64,000 bases of DNA from Pseudomonadota bacterium (GCA_021811235.1 JAJZPG010000010.1:4747-68746), one strand, 5' to 3'. Positions 37,286 to 49,933 are shown, counted from the first letter of the stretch. Numbers and translations are program-made. The notes: generated by a model from the letters alone, not told the origin.

Positions 37286-38398
37286 TCAGCGGGCCGACCG
37301 CAGCTGCTGCGCGCGGGCTTCGGCCTGGGAACGGTCGAAACGGTGGGTACCGCCGCTGGCCAGCGCCTTCTCGTAATACGTCAGGGCGGCAGGGTATTGG
37401 TGCAGCTGGTCGAGGCTGACGGCCAGGTTGAAGGCGTAGTCTGCGTTGTCGGGGGCGCCGCGATACGCTTCGAAATAGGCGGCCTGGGCGTCGTTCCAGC
37501 GCGCCTGGTCGGCATAGAGATTGCCGAGCGTTTGATAGAGATGCGGGCTGGGCTCGCGGTCGATCAGCATTTTCAGGCGGCTTTCGGCGGCATGGCTGTC
37601 GGTATTGCCGAGCAGGTCGAGCAGGGCGCCCTGCGCTGTGGCGTTGCGCGGGTCCAGGTCGAGTACCTCGCGGTACAGGCGCTGCGCATCGGCTTCGCGG
37701 TTCTGCACGCTGGCGATCGCGGCCAGACCCAGCAGGGCGTCGACACTGCGACTGCGGGCGGCAGCCTGGGTGTAGAGCCGCTGGGCCTCGTTCAGCGCGC
37801 CGCGCTGGTAGGCGGCGTAGGCCTGGGTCAGCAGACTGGCTTGCAGGTCGGGCTGGAATCGTGGTGCAGACGGCGGGGGGGCGTGCGCGGGTGGCGCGGC
37901 CGGCGGCGCGCTGCGAGGGGCAGACGCAAGGGGGGGCTCGGCTGCACGGGAGGGTTGTCCAGCCGGTTCGGGCGCAAGTTCGGGCAAGGGGGCTGCAGGC
38001 AATACCGGGGGGGCGGCTATCGGGGCAGCGGGCTGTGCCGACATTGCCGGGGGGGCGGAAGGGGCGGGAGCGTCGGCCACCGCTACTGCAGGCGGCACGG
38101 CCGGCGGCTGCAGCGCGAAGTACAGATACACCCCGTAGCCCAGTCCAATCAACGCGGCCAGCAGGGCGGTGAGCGGCACCAGCGAGAGGCGCGGCCAGTG
38201 CCAGCGGGCGGGACGCGGCTCGGGCGTGAGGCCGCTGCTGCCGAACAGCAGGCCGGGCGGCTCCACCCATTCGCGTGCTTTCGCCGTTCCCGGGACGGCG
38301 GGTTCCAGTTCGAGGTCGCCCTCGATCCGATTGCCGGCCCCGGGCTTGTCCGCGTTCGCGGATTCGGCCTGTTTCAGCGCCTTGAGCAGCAGGCTCAC
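37286..38398 (-). CDS. mshN: MshN-like TPR protein
   Basis: A 370-residue bitopic protein: a short cytoplasmic N-terminus (MSLLLKALKQAE), one membrane segment (about residues 73-95), a long Pro/Ala-rich linker (about 97-180), then four or more TPR units to the C-terminus. This architecture and the mshL-mshN-mshE order identify it as MshN-like. The periplasmic TPR domain probably stabilises the secretin or pilus assembly. The low-complexity linker is probably an extended spacer across the periplasm. Confidence 0.83.
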   Translation of the reverse strand: MSLLLKALKQAESANADKPGAGNRIEGDLELEPAVPGTAKAREWVEPPGLLFGSSGLTPEPRPARWHWPRLSLVPLTALLAALIGLGYGVYLYFALQPPAVPPAVAVADAPAPSAPPAMSAQPAAPIAAPPVLPAAPLPELAPEPAGQPSRAAEPPLASAPRSAPPAAPPAHAPPPSAPRFQPDLQASLLTQAYAAYQRGALNEAQRLYTQAAARSRSVDALLGLAAIASVQNREADAQRLYREVLDLDPRNATAQGALLDLLGNTDSHAAESRLKMLIDREPSPHLYQTLGNLYADQARWNDAQAAYFEAYRGAPDNADYAFNLAVSLDQLHQYPAALTYYEKALASGGTHRFDRSQAEARAQQLRSAR

Positions 38399-38423
38399 TG
38401 GGGGCTCCGCACGCCAGCTCGGG

Positions 38424-40193
38424 TCATTGCACGCTCCGGGCGCTGGGGAGCAGACGCTGGAACTGTCGCAGTTCGTCGCTTTCCAGGGTGGGGTTGGCGA
38501 CGACGATGGGGCGCAGGAAGATCACCAGCTCGGTCTGGCTGTTGATGCGCTCGTGCTGGCCGAACACGGCGCCGACGCCTTCCGGTCGAGACAGACCGGG
38601 GACGCCGTCGCGTGCGTTGTTGGTGTCGTCCTGGATCAGACCGCCAAGGATGACGGTCTGGCCGCTGCGCACTTGGAGGAGCGATTCCATTTCACGTACT
38701 TGGATGACGGGCACGCTGTTGGTGACCCCGACCGTTTTCAGGTCGGGGTTGGGATCCTGCACTGTACCAACCTGGCGTGAAATAGTGGGGCGGACGGTGA
38801 GCGACACCATGCCATTCTCGTTGATCTGCGGCAGCACCGACATGACGACTCCGACCGGTACGGTCTGCGGGGTGGTGGTGAAGGTCGTCGTGGTGTTGTT
38901 GGCGTTCTGGTTGGTGTCGGCCTTGACGGTGAAATACACCAGGTTGTTGACGACTTTGAGGAGCGCGGTCTGGTTGTTCAGCGCCATCAGCTTGGGGCTC
39001 GACAGAACGCGGGTCTTGCCGAAGGATTCCAGCAGGTCGATCGCCGCGGTGAAGCCATGCTTGCCGGTATTGGTGTAGGTGGCCTGAATGAAGGGGGTGA
39101 GCGCGCCGGCCAGCGCGTTGGTTCCCCCGCCGAGCGTATTGATGCTCCAACCGGTGGCGCCTTGCAGGGCTTTCGACCAGTCGATGCCGGCGCGGTACTG
39201 GTCCTTGAGGGTGACCTCGACGATGGTTGCTTCGATCAGTACTTGGCGTTGGGCGGACTGCATCACACGGTCGAGGTACTGCTGCACCAGTTCCTGCTGC
39301 TTGGCAGTGCCGAGCACGGTGACGGTGCCTGCAACCGGGTTGACGGCTACATCGTATTTGGCGTCGACGCTGGATTGGCTGGCGAAGGCGGCTGTGAACA
39401 GGCTGGCGGCACCGGCACCGGCCTTGCTGGCGGCTTCGGCCTGCGACACCCGCTCGGCGCGCGCGGCCTTTTCAGCATCCAGCCGCGCGGCGCGCTCTTC
39501 GTTGCTTTGCGTAATTGCGCGGGTGCCGGCGAGGATGGTACGGATGTTGTCCGCCAGCACGCTCCACAGGTCATTGTTGGACTGACTGGCTACGGTGGTG
39601 GTGGAGGAATTGCCACTTGCCGTGCCGGCAGTGGTGCTGCCCGTTCCGGTATTGCTGAGGTTGCCTACGCCGGTGCTGGCGATCTGCGCCGCCACCCCGA
39701 CGCTGGAGGTGGTGTTGCGGGCCACGTTGACGTAGTTGACCGTGTAGGTCTTGACGTAGGGGGTGTCGGGCATGATCGACACGGTGCGGCCGTTCATTTC
39801 GTAGCGCAGGTTGGCCTGCCGTGTGATGCGGTCGAGAATCGCGGGCAGCGGTTCCTGTACGGCATTGAGCGACACGTTTCCGCTGATGCCGGGGTGCAGG
39901 TCGATGTTGTACTGGGTGTCGCGCGCGATCGAGAACAGCAGATCCTTCACCGGCACGTCGTTGACCACCACGGTATAGGTCGGCACCGGTACGCTCGGCT
40001 TGGGCGGGAGCAGCGCGGGCGCGGCCCTGACCGGTGCGGGCGGCGGGCTGGCGACCGGCTGCGCCGGCTGGGTGATGTGTCCGGGCGAGGTGTCGAACGC
40101 CTGCGGCGGCACGCAGCCACCCGTCAGCACCAGGCTGGCCAGCAGGGCCAGGCGCGTCGATTGGGAGCGATTCAACCCAGTATTCATCATCAT
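38424..40193 (-). CDS. mshL: MshL outer-membrane secretin
   Basis: A 589-residue secretin that forms the outer-membrane pore of the MSHA-type pilus. The lipoprotein signal peptide has lipobox LTGGC at about residues 24-28. N-domains (PVKDLLFSIARDTQYNIDLHPG...) and a short secretin N-domain follow, with a Ser/Thr/Gly/Asn-rich insertion (about 165-210), then the secretin core ending with SGQTVILGGLIQD. Three ATG codons stand in tandem at the start; the first overlaps the mshM stop (ATGA). Confidence 0.92.
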   Translation of the reverse strand: MMMNTGLNRSQSTRLALLASLVLTGGCVPPQAFDTSPGHITQPAQPVASPPPAPVRAAPALLPPKPSVPVPTYTVVVNDVPVKDLLFSIARDTQYNIDLHPGISGNVSLNAVQEPLPAILDRITRQANLRYEMNGRTVSIMPDTPYVKTYTVNYVNVARNTTSSVGVAAQIASTGVGNLSNTGTGSTTAGTASGNSSTTTVASQSNNDLWSVLADNIRTILAGTRAITQSNEERAARLDAEKAARAERVSQAEAASKAGAGAASLFTAAFASQSSVDAKYDVAVNPVAGTVTVLGTAKQQELVQQYLDRVMQSAQRQVLIEATIVEVTLKDQYRAGIDWSKALQGATGWSINTLGGGTNALAGALTPFIQATYTNTGKHGFTAAIDLLESFGKTRVLSSPKLMALNNQTALLKVVNNLVYFTVKADTNQNANNTTTTFTTTPQTVPVGVVMSVLPQINENGMVSLTVRPTISRQVGTVQDPNPDLKTVGVTNSVPVIQVREMESLLQVRSGQTVILGGLIQDDTNNARDGVPGLSRPEGVGAVFGQHERINSQTELVIFLRPIVVANPTLESDELRQFQRLLPSARSVQ

Positions 40194-41506
40194 CCAGTAG
40201 GCAAGACTACGGTGCGCATTTTTCCGACCGAGCGCAGAAACGGCGCACCCTGATGGGGCTGGACGCCTGCAGTCGAGGCGGGAAGCGTGCGCAGTACCGC
40301 CATGGCCGCGTCACGGTTGGCAAATTCGCCTGCCAGGATCATCCAGGCCGGCGCGCCCTGGCTCAGGCCGTACAACACCCGAACCGGCTGCGGCGTGGCG
40401 TGGTTCAGGCTCCCCAATAATACGGCTGCCTGCGCGGCTTCTTTAGCCGAGGCGACCTGGATGACATGGGTGCCGGGGGCGGCGACCGCCAGCCAGCGCC
40501 GGGTTTGCTGCGCCTTCTCGGCGAGTTCGGCGGCCGGGTCGACTGCGGTTTGCGGACGGGTGATGGGGGAGGCGGGGGGCGGGGCAGGTTGCGACAGCGC
40601 CTCCCAGGCGAGCCAGACGAGAACGCCGACCGCGAGCGTCAGCGCGGCGCCCAGCCATGCCCAGCGCGGCAGCGCAGGACGGTGGGCACGCGGAGGCTGG
40701 GCCGGTTGCATGTCGGCGTCGCCCGCAGCGGCATCCAGGTGCGCCGGGGTGAGACTGTGGGTCTGGCTGGCGTAGGCCGCCAGCAGAGTCTTGTCGGCCA
40801 GCACGTTGATGCGGCGCGACAATCCGCCGGAGAGCCGGGCCATGCGGGCGATCAGCGCAGGCGGAAACAGGTCGGGGCCGCGGTAGCCCGCCACGGCGAG
40901 ACGGGCGCGCAGGTATTCGGCGACTTCCGGTTCGGACAGCGGCGACAGGCTGAGACTGAGGGTGATGCGGTCCTTCAGCTGGCGGATGCGCGGTTCGGCG
41001 AGTTGCGTGTCGAGCTCGGGTTGGCCGAACAGCACGATCTGCAGCAGCTTGTCGGTGGCGGTTTCGAGATTGGTCAGCAGCCGCAGGAATTCCAGGTTGT
41101 CGAGCGCAATGCCTTGCGCCTCTTCGACGAACACGACCACCCGCCGCCCGCTTTCATGGCGCGCCAGCAGGGTGGCGTTGAGCTGGGCCAGCCGGGCCTG
41201 GCGGCCGTCCGCAGGCGACTCGCCGAGGTCGGCCAGGATGGCCGCCAGCATGTCGTCCGGCTCGAGCGTGGGGTTGCCGAGGTAGACGCTGTCGATGGTG
41301 TCGGGCAGTTGCGCCGCGAGTTTGCGGCACAGCATGGTCTTGCCGCTGCCGACCTCGCCTACCACCTTGATGATGCCTTCGCCCTGGCCGATGGCGTAGA
41401 GCAGGGCGGCAAGGATTTCCCCGCGCTGGCCGCCCGCAAACCAGTATTCGGTGTTCGGCGTGATGCGGAAGGGGGCTTCTTTCAGGCCGAAAAAGTCGAA
41501 ATACAC
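40190..41506 (-). CDS. mshM: MshM/ExeA-type AAA ATPase with SPOR-like C-terminus
   Basis: A 438-residue inner-membrane ATPase. It opens with FFGLKEAPFRITPN, the ExeA/GspA signature, followed by Walker A GEVGSGKTMLCRKL (about residue 47), Walker B VVVFVEEAQ and an arginine-finger region. One membrane segment lies at about 275-293, after which the periplasmic tail (about 345-425) resembles a SPOR-type peptidoglycan-binding repeat. ExeA-like proteins help secretin assembly through peptidoglycan. The start is GTG at 41506, 8 bp after the regulator stop; no good ATG alternative is seen. Confidence 0.88.
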   Translation of the reverse strand: MYFDFFGLKEAPFRITPNTEYWFAGGQRGEILAALLYAIGQGEGIIKVVGEVGSGKTMLCRKLAAQLPDTIDSVYLGNPTLEPDDMLAAILADLGESPADGRQARLAQLNATLLARHESGRRVVVFVEEAQGIALDNLEFLRLLTNLETATDKLLQIVLFGQPELDTQLAEPRIRQLKDRITLSLSLSPLSEPEVAEYLRARLAVAGYRGPDLFPPALIARMARLSGGLSRRINVLADKTLLAAYASQTHSLTPAHLDAAAGDADMQPAQPPRAHRPALPRWAWLGAALTLAVGVLVWLAWEALSQPAPPPASPITRPQTAVDPAAELAEKAQQTRRWLAVAAPGTHVIQVASAKEAAQAAVLLGSLNHATPQPVRVLYGLSQGAPAWMILAGEFANRDAAMAVLRTLPASTAGVQPHQGAPFLRSVGKMRTVVLPTG

Positions 41507-41514
41507 GGATCGGT

Positions 41515-42945
41515 TTAATCGGTACCGTAGGTTTGCATGCGGCTGTATAGCGTGGTGCGATTGATGCCCAGCAGCTTGGCCGCCTGCGACAGGTTGCCGT
41601 GGGTCATGTTGAGCGCGGCCTCGACGTAGGCCTTTTCCCACTGGCGCAAGGTGACGTCGAGATTGAAATTGGCCAGCGTCTGCAGCTGCTTGCGTGCCAG
41701 CTCGATCAGCGCCTTGCTGTCGCTGGCGAGCGGGATCTCCTGCGGATAGGCCTGGTCGGTGTCGAGCTCGGCTTCCAGCTGCTGGGCGTTGACCGGCAGG
41801 CCCGGGTATTTGGTGGTCAGGCGGATGGCGATGTTGCGCAGTTCGCGCACGTTGCCGGGAAAGTGGTAGTCCTCCCACATCTGCTGCGCACGCGGATCGA
41901 GCGAGAACGGCTGGCTCTTGGCCTCGCGGGCGTAGAAATCGCGGAAGTGGTTGAGCAGGATCAGCTTGTCCTCGCCCATCTCGCGCAGCGGCGGCACCGC
42001 GATGGAGAACACCGACAGGCGGTGGTAGAGGTCGGCACGGAAGCGGCCGGACTTGATCTCGGCGCGCAGGTCGCGGTTGGTGGCGGTGACCACGCGCGCG
42101 TTGGAGAAGCGCGGCTGGGTTTCGCCGACGCGCTGGTATTCGCCGTTTTCCAGCACGCGCAGCAGCTTGGCCTGCAGTTCCAGCGGCAGTTCGCCGATCT
42201 CGTCGAGGAACAGGGTGCCGTTCTCGGCTTCCTCGAAATAGCCGGCGCGCGCGCTGGTGGCGCCGGTGAACGCGCCCTTGGCGTAGCCGAACAGGGTGGG
42301 CTCGACCAGGGTCGGCGAAATCGCCGCGCAGTTGAGCGCCAGATAGGGCTTGGCCGAGCGCGGCGACAGCTGGTGCAGGCTGGACGCGACGCGCTCCTTG
42401 CCGCTGCCGGATTCGCCCTCGATCAGCACCGGGAAAGGCGCCGCGGCGTATTGCTTGATCTGCTCGCGCAGCTTGTCCATCGCCGGGCTGTTGCCGACGA
42501 TGCCGGAGTCCTTGGCGGGAGCCGGTTCCTTGTCGGCGCTGCGCTCGGCGTCCTGCACCAAGAGCGCGTTGAACAGCAGGGACTTCAGGCGCTCGGGTTC
42601 GCATGGCTTGGCGACGAAATCGATCGCACCGAGGGCGCGCGCATGGCGGGCGTTGGCTTCGTCGCTCTGGCCGGAAAGCACCAGGATCTTGATGCTGGGG
42701 GAGATGCCGAGCAGGTCGGCGATCAGGGCGAAGCCTTCGTCGGGCTTATGCGGATGCGGCGGTAGGCCCAGATCGACCAGCGCCAGCTGCGGCGGTTCGT
42801 CCAACTGCATCATCAGGCTTTTCACCTGGGCGCGCGACTCGGCGGCGGAGATGTCGAAGTCCTTGCTGAGGACGTAGGTGAGCGTGTCGGAAATCAGCGG
42901 ATCGTCATCGACGATCAGCAAACTGGGTTTGTTGGTTTGGACCAC
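41515..42945 (-). CDS. NtrC-family sigma-54 response regulator (PrsR-like)
   Basis: A 476-residue response regulator. Receiver domain at residues 5-130 with the acidic pair in IVDDDP and phospho-acceptor Asp in ALVDLGLPP; then a sigma-54 AAA+ domain with Walker A GESGSGKE and the loop KGAFTGA that contacts sigma-54; then a Fis-type helix-turn-helix ([20 protein letters not shown]). The receiver wording, notably DLGLPP followed by a basic/Pro insert, resembles PrsR regulators. It is the first gene of the msh run and probably activates the -24/-12 promoter at 29083-29098. The partner kinase is probably the gene at 29297-31030. Confidence 0.92.
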   Translation of the reverse strand: MVQTNKPSLLIVDDDPLISDTLTYVLSKDFDISAAESRAQVKSLMMQLDEPPQLALVDLGLPPHPHKPDEGFALIADLLGISPSIKILVLSGQSDEANARHARALGAIDFVAKPCEPERLKSLLFNALLVQDAERSADKEPAPAKDSGIVGNSPAMDKLREQIKQYAAAPFPVLIEGESGSGKERVASSLHQLSPRSAKPYLALNCAAISPTLVEPTLFGYAKGAFTGATSARAGYFEEAENGTLFLDEIGELPLELQAKLLRVLENGEYQRVGETQPRFSNARVVTATNRDLRAEIKSGRFRADLYHRLSVFSIAVPPLREMGEDKLILLNHFRDFYAREAKSQPFSLDPRAQQMWEDYHFPGNVRELRNIAIRLTTKYPGLPVNAQQLEAELDTDQAYPQEIPLASDSKALIELARKQLQTLANFNLDVTLRQWEKAYVEAALNMTHGNLSQAAKLLGINRTTLYSRMQTYGTD

Positions 42946-43117
42946 ATATCCTCCAGGTCGAATGGTGCCGCGCGCGCGTCTGCATCTGCAGGCAGGGGTT
43001 GTTGTGCGCGTGTCGGATTTTCGACGATTGTGCCAGAGAGCCGGTGAAAGTTAAACCGGGTGGGCGGAGGAAGGGGCCGCGCACGGCGAAGCGTGGCGGC
43101 CGCGCATCAGTGCGGGA

Positions 43118-44815
43118 TCAGCTGTTGACCGGTTCGGCGAGGACGCGCATCCAGCCTTCGCTGCGTTCGACCGGGTTGCCCAGGGCGATGAACTTGCGTT
43201 CCGCCGTGCCGTGAACCTGGAAGACCTTGCCGGGCGTGAAATGGATCGGATCGAGGATGAGGCTGGCCGGAGAGCCGTCCAGCCACAGGCAGGCGTGCGG
43301 CAGGGTGGCGCCGCTGTTGTCGAGCCCGTTGACGGTGTAGCTCGGCGTGGACATGTCGTACAACATGGTCAGGGCGGGCGCTTCGGTCAGGGTCTCGATG
43401 CCGACCGAACTGGTGTCGTCGCCGAGGCGCGACAGGCGCCGCACGATGCCCAGCTGCCATGCCGTGGCATCGTGCGACTTGATGCCGATCAGGGCGCCCA
43501 CGCGCAGCCAGTCCTTGTCGCGCGATTCGACGATGGCGCCGTAGCCGCATTCGCTCTCGTCGTGCATGACCCAGCGCTCGACGTCGGGCGACAGCATGGC
43601 GGCCGGCATTTTCATGTGCGAGACGCGTTCCCGCGTGCGGTCGGTGACGAAGCCGTAGACCTGGACGTCGTCGGCCTCGTTGTAATCGAGTCCGGTGCCG
43701 TAGGGCGACACGCGGGCAGGGGCGTCGGCCGCCTTGATCTGGGCGAGGATGGAAGCGAGCCCGTGGGTGACGTCGACCAGCCGCTTGATCGTGACGCGCG
43801 GTGCGCGTCGCTGCTCGCGGTTGGCCAGGGAGGCCCACTGGTGTAGCAGATGGTCGAACAGTTCCAGGCTTTCGGCGGTGCGGGCGGTTTCGGTCAGGCC
43901 CAGGTCGACCGGCGCCAGCCCTTTCTGCAGATCGGCTTGCAGCGTGCCCAGGTGCTGCAGCAGACCGTTGGTATCCCAGTAGCGCATCGGCTTGCTGCTG
44001 TCGGGTTTGCGCACGCGGCGCGGGCCGTGATCGGCGGACAGGTCGACGGTGAAGTTGTGGGTGTCGGCTTCGAACTCGTCGTCCAGGCGCAGCATGCCGT
44101 GCCAGCCGCACAGCCAGCGGTCGAGCAGATCGAGCTGCTTCGGATAGAGCGTGCCGGAGTGGGCCAGATTGAGCATCAGGATGTGCAGGTAGGCGGTTTC
44201 GCAGGTGCACTCGGCCGTGTCGTCGGCGTAGGCCAATTGGGAGCGCCGCTTGAAACCGCCGCTTTCGGCGATGCGATACAGATTGTGCAGGCGCAGCCAG
44301 AGCTTCTCGCCGGGCGGCAGATAGCGAATGGCGTACCACTTCAGCAACTGGCCGAAGGCGCGTATGGCGCGCAGGGTGATCAGCGGAATCGGCTCTTCGT
44401 GCTGGGACTTGCCCGCTTCGCGGCCGATATGCAGCACGAAGGCGTGGTAGCCGCGTGCGATTTCCCAGTAAAGCCCGTACACGGCATGCCAGAGCTGGCT
44501 TTCCACCTGGCGCGACATGCGCGGGTTGCGCAGGTACTGCCGCACCAGCGTGTCCTGCAGGTCGCGCGATTTTTCGTCCAGCAGCATGAAGACGGCCAGA
44601 CGATCTTTCGTGTATTGCGTTGAATTTTCGTTGAAGCGCCGGAGGGCTCCGAGTATGGCTTCCTGGCACTTGAATGCGTCACCGACGGGCAGATTGTCGA
44701 GCCAGCGGCTTGCCGTCTTGAGGCTGGCCAAGGGATCGTCGTTTCGCTTGCCGAAGGGCGTCAGTTGGGCAAGGCGCGAAGCGAATTTATCTGCCAATGA
44801 GGTCATGGTGAGCAA
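43118..44815 (-). CDS. Unrecognised 565-residue cytoplasmic protein
   Basis: I do not recognise the whole protein. It lacks a signal peptide and membrane segments. Residues about 1-330 are helical (several Trp/His-rich amphipathic helices). The C-terminal 230 residues are beta-rich; the stretch around WVMHDESECGYGA, then VGALIGIKS and WQLGIVRRL, has the look of a degenerate PilZ-like or other small-barrel ligand domain found in large betaproteobacterial proteins. Its place between the pilus regulator and alaS and its codon use match the core genome. A second ATG three codons in (44806) is an alternative start. A cyclic-di-GMP role is only a guess. Confidence 0.75.
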   Translation of the reverse strand: MLTMTSLADKFASRLAQLTPFGKRNDDPLASLKTASRWLDNLPVGDAFKCQEAILGALRRFNENSTQYTKDRLAVFMLLDEKSRDLQDTLVRQYLRNPRMSRQVESQLWHAVYGLYWEIARGYHAFVLHIGREAGKSQHEEPIPLITLRAIRAFGQLLKWYAIRYLPPGEKLWLRLHNLYRIAESGGFKRRSQLAYADDTAECTCETAYLHILMLNLAHSGTLYPKQLDLLDRWLCGWHGMLRLDDEFEADTHNFTVDLSADHGPRRVRKPDSSKPMRYWDTNGLLQHLGTLQADLQKGLAPVDLGLTETARTAESLELFDHLLHQWASLANREQRRAPRVTIKRLVDVTHGLASILAQIKAADAPARVSPYGTGLDYNEADDVQVYGFVTDRTRERVSHMKMPAAMLSPDVERWVMHDESECGYGAIVESRDKDWLRVGALIGIKSHDATAWQLGIVRRLSRLGDDTSSVGIETLTEAPALTMLYDMSTPSYTVNGLDNSGATLPHACLWLDGSPASLILDPIHFTPGKVFQVHGTAERKFIALGNPVERSEGWMRVLAEPVNS

Positions 44816-44884
44816 ACGGTCCGAAGATGACGAGGCCTGATTTCAGCCACTTAACGGCTGGCTCTGCAAATTCTATACCCGCAA

Positions 44885-47503
<2,619 letters not shown>

Positions 47504-47590
47504 TTTTAATGGGGGTGTGCGTGGACAACGGACAATAAAGCATTGTATCCGTTAAAGTTCCGCGCTTACAGGCGTGACGGGGCGAGGAAG

Positions 47591-48139
47591 ATGGACGACG
47601 AGGCAGTGGTTGCGGCGATGCGGCAATGGGTCGAAAAGGCGGTGATCGGGCTGAACCTGTGCCCGTTCGCCAAGGCGGTCTACGTGAAGAACCAGGTGCG
47701 CTTCGTGGTGAGCCGCGCAGCGCATCTCGACGGGCTGCTCGAGGACCTCGACCGCGAGCTGGATTTCCTGGCTGCGGCCGACCCCGATGACGTCGATACC
47801 ACCCTGCTGATCCATCCGGCCTTGCTGGCGGATTTCCTCGATTTCAACGACTTCCTGCAGCTTGCCGAGGCTGCGGTGGGCGAGCACGGGCTGGACGGGG
47901 TGATCCAGATCGCCAGTTTCCATCCGCGTTTCCAGTTCGAAGGTACGGCGCCCGACGACATCGGCAACTTCAGCAACCGGGCGCCGTTTCCCACCCTGCA
48001 TCTGCTGCGCGAGGCGAGTATCGAAAAGGCGGTGGCGGCGTTTCCCGAGGCCGAAACGATCTACCAGCGCAACATCGAGACGCTGGAGAAACTGGGACAC
48101 GAAGGGTGGGATGCCCTGTGGAAGAAGACCGAACGCTGA
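47591..48139 (+). CDS. DUF1415 family protein
   Basis: A 182-residue cytoplasmic protein matching the DUF1415 family: WVEKAVIGLNLCPFAKAVY near the start, then LLIHP and GVIQIASFHPRFQFEGTAPDDIGNFSNRAPFPTLHLLRE. The function of the family is unknown. The start ATG at 47591 follows gaggaag and was preferred over an open extension to 47543. A shared bidirectional terminator separates it from the convergent soxB. Confidence 0.9.
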   Translation: MDDEAVVAAMRQWVEKAVIGLNLCPFAKAVYVKNQVRFVVSRAAHLDGLLEDLDRELDFLAAADPDDVDTTLLIHPALLADFLDFNDFLQLAEAAVGEHGLDGVIQIASFHPRFQFEGTAPDDIGNFSNRAPFPTLHLLREASIEKAVAAFPEAETIYQRNIETLEKLGHEGWDALWKKTER

Positions 48140-48143
48140 GGGC

Positions 48144-48175
48144 GACAAAAAAGGGGCAGACGCCCCTTTTTTGTC
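48144..48175. terminator. Bidirectional terminator between DUF1415 gene and soxB
   Basis: Perfect 14-bp arms, gacaaaaaaggggc (48144-48157) and gccccttttttgtc (48162-48175), around agac. The A-run on one side and T-run on the other let it end transcripts from both convergent genes. Confidence 0.95.
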
Positions 48176-48190
48176 GATGCTGGCCGGATT

Positions 48191-49933
48191 TCAGGAATAC
48201 GAGCCGTCGTAGTCCGCGATGCCCGGGTTCTTCTTGCCGACGCCGATGATCTTCGGCGTGTTGAGCTTGACGCCCTTGATGACCTTCTTGTCGCGCAGAT
48301 AGCCGGCCACGACGTCCCACACCGGCTCGCCCTGCACGCCTTCGGCAACCGGCGCCCAGCCCGCGACCTTGTAGGTCTTGCCGGCGTCCACCGGCTTGCC
48401 CTTCAGCATCATGTTGCTGATACGCTGGCCGATGGGTTTGTTCGGGTCGATGGTGTACTCGATGCCGCCCACGCGCACCATGTCGCCGCCCTGCTGGTAG
48501 TAGGGGTCGGCGTTGAACAGGTTGTCGGCGACGTCTTCCATGATGGTCTTGATGGTTTCGCCGGTCATGTTGGTCAGCGTCGTCTGCGGGTAGGTGATCG
48601 CAGTCTGGTCCATCAGGCGCTCCATGGTGATGGCGTCGCCCGGCAGCAGCGTGGTGCCCCAGCGGAAGCCGGGCGAGAACGCGGCGTCGGCGCCCTTGAC
48701 TTCCATCAGCGCGTCGACCAGCAACTGGTCCCAGGTGCCGTTGAAATTGCCGCGGCGATACAGGAAGTCGTCGGTGACGGCGAGCTTTTCGCTGAGCTTG
48801 GCCTCGTGCGGCGCGCGCGCCTGCTTGATGTATGCCTCCATCGCCGGGTCGGCCGGCAGCAGGTTGGAGAACACCGGCAGCAGGCGGTACTTGTAGCTCT
48901 GCACCTTGCCGCCGCGGATGTCGAAGTCCATCACGCCGAGGAACTTGCCGTTGGAGCCGGCATTGGTCACCAGCGTGATGCCCTTGGCGTTCTTGACCTT
49001 GGCAGGCTGCGGCACGCCATCGTGGGTGTGGCCGCCGAAGATGGCGTCGATGCCGGTGACGCGGCTGGCCATCTTGAGGTCGACGTCCATGCCGTTGTGC
49101 GACAGCACGATGACCAGCTTGGCACCCTTGGCGCGGGCCTCGTCGACCCATTTCTGCATGCTGTCGTCGCGGATGCCGAAGCTCCAGTCCGGGACGTGGT
49201 GGCGCGGGTTGGCGATCGGCGTGTAGGGGAAGGCCTGGCCGATGATCGCGACCTTCACGCCGCCCATTTCCTTCATGACGTAGGGCTTGAACACCTGGTC
49301 GCCGAAATCGTTGGTGACGACGTTCTGCGCGACGAAATCCACGCCGGCTTTCTTGAAGTCATTGTTGACGATTTCCAGCACCCGTTCGGCGCCGAAGGTC
49401 GATTCCCAGTGCGGGGTCATGACGTTGACGCCCAGCTTGATGCAGGCGTCGACCATGTCCTGCGCGTTGGTCCACAGCGAGGTGGCCGAACCCTGCCAGG
49501 TGTCGCCGCCGTCCAGCAGCAGCGCGCCGGGGCGCTGCGCGCGCAGCTTGTCGACCAGGGTCTTCAGGTGGGCGAAGCCGCCGACCTTGCCGTACACCTT
49601 GGCGGCTTCGGTAAAGTCGAGGTAGGTGAAGGCATGCGCTTCCGCGCTGCCGGGCTTGATGCCGAACTGCTTCAGCAGATGCTGGCCGACCAGGTGCGGC
49701 GCCTTGCCGGTGGCGGAGCCGACGCCCAGGTTGACGTTGGGTTCGCGGAACCACACCGGCAGCAGCTGGGCATGGCAGTCGGTGAAGTGCAGGAACGAGA
49801 CGTTGCCGTGACGTGGCACGTCGTAGAAATTCGCGGGGGCCTTGCCGGCCAGTGCAGATTTGCTGTCCAGCGCCATACCGGATGCGGCGGCGACGGCCAG
49901 CAGTTGCAGGAACTCACGGCGATTCATGTGCAT
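48191..49933 (-). CDS. soxB: Thiosulfohydrolase SoxB
   Basis: A periplasmic dimanganese hydrolase of the 5'-nucleotidase family that releases sulfate from the S-sulfonate bound to SoxY. The 580-residue protein has a twin-arginine signal (NRREFLQLL, start of the precursor), metal-binding blocks LHFTDCHAQ and GGDTWQGSATS, VLSHNGMDVD and GGHTHDGV. The start at 49933 is placed by gaggag six bases upstream. It is separated from soxA by a terminator, so it probably has its own promoter in the 165-bp gap. Confidence 0.97.
   Translation of the reverse strand: MHMNRREFLQLLAVAAASGMALDSKSALAGKAPANFYDVPRHGNVSFLHFTDCHAQLLPVWFREPNVNLGVGSATGKAPHLVGQHLLKQFGIKPGSAEAHAFTYLDFTEAAKVYGKVGGFAHLKTLVDKLRAQRPGALLLDGGDTWQGSATSLWTNAQDMVDACIKLGVNVMTPHWESTFGAERVLEIVNNDFKKAGVDFVAQNVVTNDFGDQVFKPYVMKEMGGVKVAIIGQAFPYTPIANPRHHVPDWSFGIRDDSMQKWVDEARAKGAKLVIVLSHNGMDVDLKMASRVTGIDAIFGGHTHDGVPQPAKVKNAKGITLVTNAGSNGKFLGVMDFDIRGGKVQSYKYRLLPVFSNLLPADPAMEAYIKQARAPHEAKLSEKLAVTDDFLYRRGNFNGTWDQLLVDALMEVKGADAAFSPGFRWGTTLLPGDAITMERLMDQTAITYPQTTLTNMTGETIKTIMEDVADNLFNADPYYQQGGDMVRVGGIEYTIDPNKPIGQRISNMMLKGKPVDAGKTYKVAGWAPVAEGVQGEPVWDVVAGYLRDKKVIKGVKLNTPKIIGVGKKNPGIADYDGSYS

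Noticed and set aside
42946-43117. Sigma-54 promoter before the pilus regulator gene (tggcacaatcgtcgaa on the minus strand)
   Set aside because: The -24 half fits but there is no GC at the -12 position.
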